From contig JARXAU010000202.1 of NCBI GenBank assembly GCA_029865675.1, positions 1-5,321 of the forward strand: DNA of 5,321 nt, in the 5' to 3' direction. The DNA comes from Rhodoferax sp. GTDB lineage: Bacteria; Pseudomonadota; Gammaproteobacteria; Burkholderiales; Burkholderiaceae_C. This document shows, one piece after another, positions 1 to 5,321 of this stretch. Position 1 is the first letter of the stretch; each line of letters starts with the position of its first letter. Both the position numbers and the translations under genes were made by a program. The notes beneath the pieces are model-generated. The model was not told the DNA's origin, did not search any database, and saw nothing but the letters and a program-made list of their open reading frames with translations.

Positions 1-1
1 G

Positions 2-1279
2 AACACGCTCGTCGAATCGGTGGCCCCAGCCGAAAGCTTGGTGAAAAATCGGTTTGCATCCTTGGCGAAAACTGCGGAAGTGGCTGCCCTTTGCGACATC
101 GAAGCGAGCGACTTTGATCGCACTGCCACCGGCCACGCCGAGCTAGATCGGGTGCTGGGTGGCGGCATAGTCGAAGGCGGCGTGGTCTTGATCGGCGGCG
201 ACCCAGGCATCGGCAAGTCCACCCTGTTGTTACAAGCGATCGACTCTTTGCAGCGCAACGGAAAAAAAACCCTGTATGTCACCGGCGAGGAAAGCGGCGC
301 GCAAGTGGCGCTGCGCGCGCGTCGCTTGGGCCTTGACGGCTCCAAGGTGCGTGTCTTAGCTGAAATAGGGTTGGAAAAAATCCTTGCTACTTTGGCCGAA
401 CAACAGCCCGACGTGGCAGTGATTGATTCGATTCAGACGGTGTACTCCGACCAGTTGACCTCGGCGCCGGGATCGGTTGCACAGGTGCGTGAATGCGCTG
501 CGCACCTCACCAGGGCCGCCAAGGCCAGCGGCGTGTGCATCGTGCTGGTGGGCCACGTGACCAAAGAGGGCGCGCTGGCCGGGCCGCGTGTGTTGGAGCA
601 CATGGTCGACACGGTGCTGTACTTTGAGGGCGACACGCACAGCCAGTTTCGCTTGGTGCGCGCTATCAAAAACCGGTTTGGCGCGGTCAATGAGATGGGC
701 GTATTTGCCATGACCGAGCGCGGCCTCAAAGGTGTCAGCAACCCGAGTGCCATCTTCTTGAGCCAGCACGCCGAGCCGGTGCCAGGCAGCTGCGTGATGG
801 TGACCTTAGAAGGTACTCGGCCGCTGTTGGTAGAGATTCAGGCGCTGGTCGACAGCGGCGGCCCCAGCCCGCGGCGCCTGAGTGTGGGGCTGGACAAAGA
901 CCGCCTTGCGATGTTGCTGGCCGTCTTGCACCGCCATGCAGGGGTGGCCTGCATGGACCAGGATGTTTTCATCAACGCCGTAGGCGGTGTACGCATTGGA
1001 GAGCCCGCCGCAGACTTGGCGGTCATGTTGGCTATTACCTCCTCGCTGCGTGGCAAGCCGCTGCCCAAGGGGTTTATTGCTTTTGGCGAAGTGGGTTTGG
1101 CCGGTGAGGTGCGCCCCGCGCCGCGCGGACAGGAACGATTGAAAGAAGCCGCGAAGCTAGGTTTCACTGTGGCAGTGGTGCCCAAGGCCAATACGCCCAA
1201 AAAACCGATTGAAGGTATGACCATCCACGCCGTGGAGCGTGTTGAAGAAGCGATGAACATCGTACGTGGTCTGACCTGA
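2..1279 (+). CDS. radA: RadA (Sms) DNA repair and branch-migration ATPase, 5'-truncated by the window edge
   Basis: RadA is a cytoplasmic RecA-like ATPase that processes recombination intermediates by branch migration alongside RecA. The frame is already open at the left edge: base 1 plus codons from 2 read (W)NTLVE, the motif that follows the N-terminal four-cysteine zinc finger in this family. Roughly 30 residues, including that finger, therefore lie outside the window; a GTG at 20 is not the real start. Visible in order are Walker A GDPGIGKST (197-223), the Walker B aspartate in VAVIDS (425-427), the family hallmark KNRFG (668-682), and a C-terminal Lon-protease-like domain (about 830-1260). 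The 425 visible residues plus about 30 fit the usual length of about 455-460. The stop is TGA at 1277-1279. A 240-base gap separates it from the transporter genes, so I infer a separate transcription unit. Family assignment is very secure. Confidence 0.97.
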   Translation, partial: NTLVESVAPAESLVKNRFASLAKTAEVAALCDIEASDFDRTATGHAELDRVLGGGIVEGGVVLIGGDPGIGKSTLLLQAIDSLQRNGKKTLYVTGEESGAQVALRARRLGLDGSKVRVLAEIGLEKILATLAEQQPDVAVIDSIQTVYSDQLTSAPGSVAQVRECAAHLTRAAKASGVCIVLVGHVTKEGALAGPRVLEHMVDTVLYFEGDTHSQFRLVRAIKNRFGAVNEMGVFAMTERGLKGVSNPSAIFLSQHAEPVPGSCVMVTLEGTRPLLVEIQALVDSGGPSPRRLSVGLDKDRLAMLLAVLHRHAGVACMDQDVFINAVGGVRIGEPAADLAVMLAITSSLRGKPLPKGFIAFGEVGLAGEVRPAPRGQERLKEAAKLGFTVAVVPKANTPKKPIEGMTIHAVERVEEAMNIVRGLT

Positions 1280-1519
1280 CTGTTGAAGGCGGGTCGAGGG
1301 GCAAACCCAAATCAACAGCGTAACCCCCTCAACTTGAGCGCAATTTGCACACAAAGTGAAAACTACCTCAAAACGAACACCAGCAACGCGGTCTGCCGCC
1401 GTCCTCCCGTAAGTTTCTGTAAGGGGCTGTCGATTAAATCGCGCCACCTTTTGTGGCACCCAATTTTTTTGATTTTGGCGGTCGCGCAAGAGCGATTTAT
1501 TACTCTTACCGGAAACACC
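1280..1519 (+). promoter_or_regulatory. Intergenic region between radA and the binding-protein gene (radA 3' end, probable promoter/leader)
   Basis: No gene is supported in these 240 bases. Inverted repeats are CTGTTGA/TCAACAG (1280-1286/1312-1318), GAGGGG/CCCCTC (1296-1301/1325-1330) and TAAATCGC/GCGATTTA (1435-1442/1492-1499). A short hairpin GCCAC-CTTTT-GTGGC (1443-1457) is followed six bases later by seven T residues (1464-1470). Any of these could help end radA transcription or shape the leader of the next gene, but none is a textbook terminator. I cannot point to a convincing promoter: TTGGCG-N17-TATTAC (1475-1480/1498-1503) matches only partly and would start transcription only about ten bases before the ATG. 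The leader is more AT-rich than the flanking genes, as expected for a promoter. That a promoter lies here is inferred from the gap size and from the start of an operon-like gene set. Confidence 0.5.
1514..1519 (+). promoter_or_regulatory. Spacer after a weak GGA ribosome binding site for the binding-protein gene
   Basis: A GGA trinucleotide at 1511-1513 sits six bases before the ATG at 1520. It is a weak Shine-Dalgarno match, but it is the only purine-rich patch at a suitable distance. The signal peptide beginning at this ATG is stronger evidence for the start than the ribosome binding site. Confidence 0.35.
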
Positions 1520-2767
1520 ATGACAATTCGTTTTGCAAAATTAGCCGCCAACGTGGCAATCGGCGCTGCAGTAATGGCGTACGTTGGTTTGGCTTCGGCC
1601 GCAGAAGCCATCAAGATCGGCGTGTCGGGACCCTTCACCGGCGGTTCGTCGTCGATGGGCGTGAGCATGCGTGACGGCGTCAAGCTGGCCGTCGACGAAA
1701 TCAACAAGGCGGGCGGCGTGATAGGTCGCCCGCTGCAAATCGTCGAGCGTGACGACGAAGCCAAAAACGAGCGCGGTGTGCAAATCGCCCAAGAGCTCAT
1801 TAACAAAGAAAAAGTCACCGCCACAGTCGGCTTTATCAATACCGGCGTGGCTTTGGCCTCGCAGCGCTTCTACCAAGAAGCCAAGATTCCCGTGATGAAC
1901 AACGTGGCCACGGGCTCTATCGTCACCCGCCAGTTTGATGATCAGCCAGAGAATTACATCTTTCGCAACGCGGCACACGACAGCATCCAGGCACCCATGA
2001 TCGTCGAGGAGGCAGTGACGCGGCGCGGCTTTAAGAAGGTTGCCATTCTTGCGGATTCCACCAATTACGGACAACTCGGACGCGCCGACTTGGAAAAAGC
2101 GCTGGAGATCAAAGGCGTCAAGGCGGTGGCTGTTGAAAAATTCAACGTCAAAGACGTCGACATGACGGCCCAGTTGCTCAAGGCCTAGGCCGCAGGCGCT
2201 GAAGTCTTGTTGACCTACGCGATTGGCCCCGAGCTGGCGCAAATCGCCAACGGCATGACCAAGCTGGGTTGGAAAGTTCCCATGATTGGCAGCTGGACCT
2301 TGTCCATGGCCAACTTTATCGACAACGCAGGCCCCGGCGGCGAGGGAGCGCGCATGCCGCAAACCTTTATCCAAGAGCCCACCACGCCCAAGCGCCAGGC
2401 CTTCATCATCAACTACCTGCGCACCTTCAACCCGAAAAACGCGCGCATTGATTCCCCGGTGTCTGCTGCCCAAGGTTATGACTCGATTTACTTGCTAGCG
2501 GCTGCGATCAAGCAAGCCAACTCGACGGACGGCCCAAAAATCAAGGCCGCTTTGGAGGACCTGAAAGCGCCGGTCGAAGGTGTCGTGACCACCTACAACA
2601 AGCCGTTCAACGCCAAGGACCACGAGGCGATTACCGCCAACATTCCAGTCTTTGGCGAAGTCAAGGGCGAGAAAGTGGTGTACGCCTACGAAGCCGACCA
2701 GAAGAAGGCCTCCGAAGTTCGCGTGAAAGACGTCAACGCCAAAGGCGCTTTGGCAGTCAAAAAATAA
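1520..2767 (+). pseudogene. Branched-chain amino acid-type ABC transporter substrate-binding protein, interrupted by an in-frame amber codon
   Basis: This is the periplasmic ligand-capturing subunit of a HAAT-family importer (Peripla_BP_6, LivK/LivJ-like). The ATG at 1520 is chosen because it begins a classic signal peptide: a short basic N-terminus (MTIRFAK), a hydrophobic stretch at about residues 8-24, and a cleavage site after ASA (residue 27). The mature part opens with IKIGVSGPFTGG, typical of lobe 1, and lobe 2 begins near ILADSTNYG (from about residue 175). The frame spans 415 codons before TAA at 2765-2767, but codon 223 is TAG (2186-2188). The reading resumes in the same frame with AAGAEVLLTYAIGPELAQI and continues as a normal lobe 2 with no other disruption. 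Translated conventionally, only 222 residues would be made: lobe 1 plus a fragment of lobe 2, unlikely to bind ligand. It lies upstream of the matching permease genes. Substrate is unknown. Sequencing error, recent nonsense mutation and readthrough all remain open. Confidence 0.88.
2186..2188 (+). other. In-frame TAG (amber) codon inside the substrate-binding protein gene
   Basis: The TAG falls between ...AQLLKA and AAGAEVLLTY..., inside a conserved stretch of the Peripla_BP_6 fold where homologues usually carry lysine or glutamine. Both AAG (Lys) and CAG (Gln) are one base change away from TAG, so a single substitution explains it. The flanking frame is preserved, so no indel is involved. 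It sits at the centre of the 10-bp palindrome GGCCTAGGCC (2182-2191). Confidence 0.93.
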
Positions 2768-2797
2768 AAAGCGGCTACTGCGACCGAGTTTGCACAA

Positions 2798-2833
2798 TGA
2801 AACCCGCCAGTCCGCCGGGACTGGCGGGTTTCA
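2798..2833 (+). terminator. Perfect 16-bp stem hairpin after the binding-protein gene (intrinsic terminator or attenuator)
   Basis: The arms 2798-2813 and 2818-2833 are exact reverse complements of 16 bases with a four-base loop GCCG. The core is GC-rich (CCCGCCAGTCC) and the outer end pairs GAAA with TTTC, so the downstream arm ends in GGGTTTCA. This A-stem/T-tail form is common in GC-rich proteobacterial intrinsic terminators, although the T-run is only three bases and lies within the stem. It starts 30 bases after the TAA stop. In HAAT operons a hairpin here typically lets excess binding-protein mRNA accumulate while some transcripts read on into the permease genes. That role is an inference. 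Confidence 0.82.
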
Positions 2834-2908
2834 CTCGTAGGCGCAGTGCGTACCGCCACGGACCTCCCCTCAGAGGTTAAACGGCTTGTCTTTTGGGTGA
2901 AATAAATT
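2834..2908 (+). promoter_or_regulatory. Leader between the hairpin and livH, with the livH ribosome binding site
   Basis: This 75-base stretch holds a small inverted repeat ACCTC/GAGGT (2862-2866/2873-2877) and a plausible ribosome binding site GGGTGA (2895-2900) eight bases before the livH ATG. No good -35/-10 promoter pair is visible, so livH is probably transcribed by readthrough past the upstream hairpin, although a weak internal promoter cannot be excluded. Confidence 0.5.
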
Positions 2909-3784
2909 ATGGAAATCCTGCTTCAATTGGTCTACAGCGGCATTGCGCTGGGCATGATCTACGCCGTCATTGCGTTTGGCTACCAGCTCACGTTCCAAAC
3001 CTCCGACACGCTGAACTTTGGCCAAGGCGACGCTCTCATGCTGGGCGCCATGGTGGGCCTGACCTTGGTGAACACCGGCATGAACTACTGGGTCATGCTG
3101 CCCCTGGTAATCGTGTTTGGCATGGCACAAGGTGCTTTTGTCGAGCGCATTGGCGTGCAGCCGGCCATCAAGATCAAGAGTGAATTTGGTTGGATCATGT
3201 CCACCATCGCGCTGGGCATTATTTTCAAGAACGTGGCTGAGAACATCTGGGGCCGCGATGACCTGAAGTTCCCCTCGCCCCTGCCAGAGGCGCCGATGAA
3301 GGTGTTTGGTGCCAATGTGCTGCCCATGGAAATCTTGGTGGTGTTCGGTGCTGTTGCCATGATGGTGGCGGTAGAGTTTTTCAACCGCAAGACCATCTAC
3401 GGCAAGGCCGTGGTTGCTACCTTCAACGACCGTGACGCCGCCAAGCTCATGGGCATCAACACGGGCTTGGTGATTACGTTTTCATACGCCCTGTCGTCGG
3501 CTACCGCTGCGTTTGCGGGGGCGCTGATTGCGCCTTTGACCTTAACCGGCGCCACCATGGGCGCGGTGCTGGGCCTTAAAGCTTTTGCAGTGGCCATTAT
3601 TGGTGGCTTGACCAGCGGACTGGGAATCATTGTGGGGGGCATTATTTTGGGTGTGGCGGAAACCACCACCGGCTTCTACTTGTCTACGGGGTACAAAGAT
3701 GTGCCTGGCTTGGTGTTGTTGTTGCTTGTGCTGGCGTTCAAGCCCGCAGGTCTGTTTGGCAAGACTGCCATCAAGAAAGTCTGA
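2909..3784 (+). CDS. livH: LivH-type inner-membrane permease of a branched-chain amino acid ABC importer
   Basis: One of the two transmembrane subunits (BPD_transp_2 family) that form the inner-membrane channel of a HAAT importer. The 291-residue length is normal for LivH (about 290-310). The ATG at 2909 is supported by GGGTGA eight bases upstream and by the typical opening in which a first hydrophobic helix (about residues 5-25) follows directly. The FGQGDALMLGAMV stretch (37-49) matches the conserved LivH motif after helix 1. The cytoplasmic coupling loop with NDRDAAKLMGINTG (173-186) docks on the ATPase in this family, and the glycine-rich helix pair GLKAFAVAIIGG...GIILGVAE (222-251) is the LivH signature. 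The C-terminus ends FKPAGLFGK plus a short basic tail. Several further hydrophobic helices are evident. The stop lies two bases before the next start, indicating tight translational coupling with the LivM-LivG gene. Substrate specificity cannot be read from the permease. Confidence 0.95.
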   Translation: MEILLQLVYSGIALGMIYAVIAFGYQLTFQTSDTLNFGQGDALMLGAMVGLTLVNTGMNYWVMLPLVIVFGMAQGAFVERIGVQPAIKIKSEFGWIMSTIALGIIFKNVAENIWGRDDLKFPSPLPEAPMKVFGANVLPMEILVVFGAVAMMVAVEFFNRKTIYGKAVVATFNDRDAAKLMGINTGLVITFSYALSSATAAFAGALIAPLTLTGATMGAVLGLKAFAVAIIGGLTSGLGIIVGGIILGVAETTTGFYLSTGYKDVPGLVLLLLVLAFKPAGLFGKTAIKKV

Positions 3785-3786
3785 AG

Positions 3787-5321
3787 ATGAACCGCAAGTC
3801 TCTTTTCGTGGCAATCCTCGCCCTAGCAGCACTGGGTGCTGCGCCTTTGTACCTGGACAACCCGTATTACGTGCACATGATCGGCACGATCATGATTTAC
3901 GCGATTTTGCTGTTTGGCCTGGATATCGTGGTGGGCTACACCGGTCAGGTGTCGCTGGGCCATGCTGGCTTGTTTGGCGTGGGCTCGTACACCACAGGCG
4001 TCTTGTTCATGAAACTAGGCGCGCCCTTGTGGCTCATCATTCCCGCGAGCATTGGCGTAACCGCCGGATTTGGCGCCTTGTTGGCGTTGCCTGCGCTGCG
4101 GGTGACCGGGCCGTACCTGGCCATGGTGACCTTGGCTTTTGGCACGATTATCCAAATCTTGATCAACGAGATGGATTTCTTGACCGAGGGACCCCTTGGC
4201 ATCAAGATTCCCAAACCAGACCTTGGGGGTACCAAGCTCACAGAGCATGGTTTTTACTGGCTGGTGTTTGGACTGATGGTCGTGTCATTGGTGGTCGTAG
4301 ATCGCATTTTGAAGTCGCAGCTGGGCCGTGCTTTTGAGGCCTTGCGGGGCAGCCCAGTGGCGTCGGATTGCATGGGTGTGTCGGTGTACCGCTACAAGGT
4401 CTACGCATTTGTGATCAGCGCCGGGTTTGCGGGTCTGGCCGGCTGCCTGTATTCGTATTCGGAGCAATACATCTCTCCCAACACCTACAACTTTGAACTG
4501 ACGGTGCTGTTCTTGCTCGCGGTGATCATGGGTGGGCGCAAGTCGCGCACTGGCGCGCTGCTGGGCGCGGCGATTATTGTGATCCTGCCCAAGCTGCTCG
4601 ACGACTTGGAAATGTTCCGCCAAGTCTCCTCCACCCTTGCCGTGCTGCTGTTGATTGGCGCAGTGGTCGGTGTGACCAAAAAAACCACCACACCGCGCGC
4701 AATGGCCATCCCCGTGGTCGGCACCATCGCCTTGGCCGGATTTTCCTTTTGGCTGCAGTCCATTACCGATTGGCGCCTGAGCATCTTTGGTTTGATGATC
4801 TTGTTTGTGGTGTATTACCTCCAGGACGGCATCGTTGGCTTTGTGCGCAAACTCTTTTTCCGCCGCACGGCACTTGCCAGCCAGTACCAGGGCATAGACT
4901 TGGGCCGGGACGCGATTACGGTGGCGTCGAACGCCGAGCACAGCGCCGCAGGCACCGATCTGCTGGTGGCCAAAGGCGTGCTGATGCAATTTGGCGGCCT
5001 CAAGGCGCTCAACAACGTGGACTTGCGCATTCAGCGAGGCACCATTCACGGCCTGATCGGCCCCAACGGCTCGGGCAAGAGCACGATGATGAATGTGCTG
5101 ACGGGCATTTACGTGCCAACGGCCGGTCAGATTGAGTTTGGTGGGCGCTCGGTAGTGGGCCGCACGTCGTCAGACATCGCCTTGTCTGGCATTGCGCGTA
5201 CTTTCCAAAACGTGCAGTTGTTTGGAGAGATGACGGCGCTGCAAAACGTGCAGGTCGGTTTGCACCACACGTTTGACAGCAATTTGCTCGATGTGGCCTT
5301 GAACACCCCGCGCTACAAGCG
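3787..5321 (+). CDS. livM: LivM permease fused to LivG-type ATPase, 3'-truncated by the window edge
   Basis: One continuous frame (511 full codons, no stop before the edge) joins two subunits that are separate in E. coli. Residues 1-298 are a LivM permease (BPD_transp_2): GYTGQVSLGHAGLFGVGSY (50-68), the coupling region LGRAFEALRGSPVASDCMG (179-197), and GGRKSRTGALLG (249-260). Two more hydrophobic stretches follow (about 305-323 and 331-345), then a hydrophilic linker (about 355-390). From residue 392 a LivG-like ATPase begins (LLVAKGVLMQFGGLKALNNV), with Walker A GPNGSGKST (425-433, nt 5059-5085) and Q-loop RTFQN (Q474). The signature motif, Walker B and H-loop fall beyond the window. The ATG at 3787 follows the livH stop by two bases, with a weak purine-rich AAGAAAG at 3773-3779. 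The product should sit in the inner membrane with its ATPase in the cytoplasm, pairing with LivH and probably a separate LivF. Fused LivM-LivG proteins are known in betaproteobacteria. Confidence 0.93.
   Translation, partial: MNRKSLFVAILALAALGAAPLYLDNPYYVHMIGTIMIYAILLFGLDIVVGYTGQVSLGHAGLFGVGSYTTGVLFMKLGAPLWLIIPASIGVTAGFGALLALPALRVTGPYLAMVTLAFGTIIQILINEMDFLTEGPLGIKIPKPDLGGTKLTEHGFYWLVFGLMVVSLVVVDRILKSQLGRAFEALRGSPVASDCMGVSVYRYKVYAFVISAGFAGLAGCLYSYSEQYISPNTYNFELTVLFLLAVIMGGRKSRTGALLGAAIIVILPKLLDDLEMFRQVSSTLAVLLLIGAVVGVTKKTTTPRAMAIPVVGTIALAGFSFWLQSITDWRLSIFGLMILFVVYYLQDGIVGFVRKLFFRRTALASQYQGIDLGRDAITVASNAEHSAAGTDLLVAKGVLMQFGGLKALNNVDLRIQRGTIHGLIGPNGSGKSTMMNVLTGIYVPTAGQIEFGGRSVVGRTSSDIALSGIARTFQNVQLFGEMTALQNVQVGLHHTFDSNLLDVALNTPRYK

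Noticed and set aside
1454..1468. Possible sigma-54 promoter beginning with TGGCAC at 1454
   Set aside because: The -24 element matches, but the -12 GC at the required spacing is replaced by TT (1467-1468). The essential dinucleotide is missing.
1475..1503. Possible sigma-70 promoter TTGGCG-N17-TATTAC
   Set aside because: Each element matches only four of six bases. The predicted start would be about ten bases before the ATG, leaving almost no leader and no room for the ribosome binding site.
1283..1519. In-frame 79-codon N-terminal extension of the binding-protein frame from about 1283
   Set aside because: The extension has no family similarity that I recognise, and it would bury the clear signal peptide that starts at the ATG at 1520. 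Secreted binding proteins start at that peptide.
1541..2473. Long open frame on the minus strand opposite the binding-protein gene
   Set aside because: It is a shadow of a GC-rich coding strand. The translation resembles no family I recognise, and the plus-strand frame is clearly the conserved gene.
2207..2767. Separate downstream gene starting at TTG 2207 (or ATG 2255) after the amber codon
   Set aside because: The frame is simply lobe 2 of the interrupted binding protein, with no signal peptide and no convincing ribosome binding site. Re-initiation would give a cytoplasmic half-protein.
3630..4337. Open + strand frame overlapping the end of livH and the start of livM
   Set aside because: The product is rich in Trp, Arg, Cys and His with no family character, as expected for an out-of-frame reading of two well-recognised permease genes.
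4981..5321. Independent livG gene starting at an internal ATG near 4984
   Set aside because: That ATG lies inside the first strand of the ATPase fold. No stop separates it from livM and no ribosome binding site precedes it, so the fusion reading is better supported.

Overview
The window looks like a chromosomal segment from a betaproteobacterium, most likely of the Comamonadaceae (Rhodoferax/Polaromonas/Limnohabitans type). This rests on protein style, moderately high GC judged by eye, and a permease–ATPase fusion that I recall from branched-chain amino acid transporters of that group. It is an inference, since no database search was possible. All recognisable genes lie on the + strand.

Layout: (1) Positions 1-1279 hold most of radA (DNA repair and branch-migration ATPase). 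It enters from the left with its zinc finger outside the window. (2) Positions 1280-1519 are a 240-base gap with weak inverted repeats and a T-tract. It probably holds the radA 3' end and the promoter/leader of the next gene. (3) Positions 1520-2767 encode a secreted substrate-binding protein of the branched-chain amino acid (LivK/LivJ, Peripla_BP_6) type. Its frame is interrupted by one in-frame amber codon at 2186-2188 and is otherwise intact on both sides. (4) Positions 2768-2908 carry a perfect 16-bp stem hairpin (2798-2833), read as a terminator or attenuator, then a short leader with a plausible ribosome binding site. (5) Positions 2909-3784 are livH, the first permease. (6) From 3787 to the right edge, one uninterrupted frame encodes a LivM permease fused to a LivG-type ATPase. 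The window ends inside the ATPase, after its Walker A and Q-loop but before its signature motif and Walker B.

Together, regions 3-6 form a high-affinity ABC importer of the HAAT (hydrophobic amino acid/amide) family. The binding protein captures ligand in the periplasm, LivH and the LivM half form the channel, and the LivG half plus a probable separate LivF just beyond the window would supply ATP hydrolysis. The hairpin after the binding-protein gene fits the usual excess of binding protein over membrane parts. The exact substrate (leucine/isoleucine/valine, another amino acid, an amide, or an aromatic acid) cannot be read from the sequence.

The observation most worth checking is the amber codon in the binding-protein gene: a sequencing or assembly error, a recent nonsense mutation, or suppressed/readthrough decoding. 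The permease–ATPase fusion comes second. I found no evidence of an undescribed system, mobile element, CRISPR array or RNA gene.
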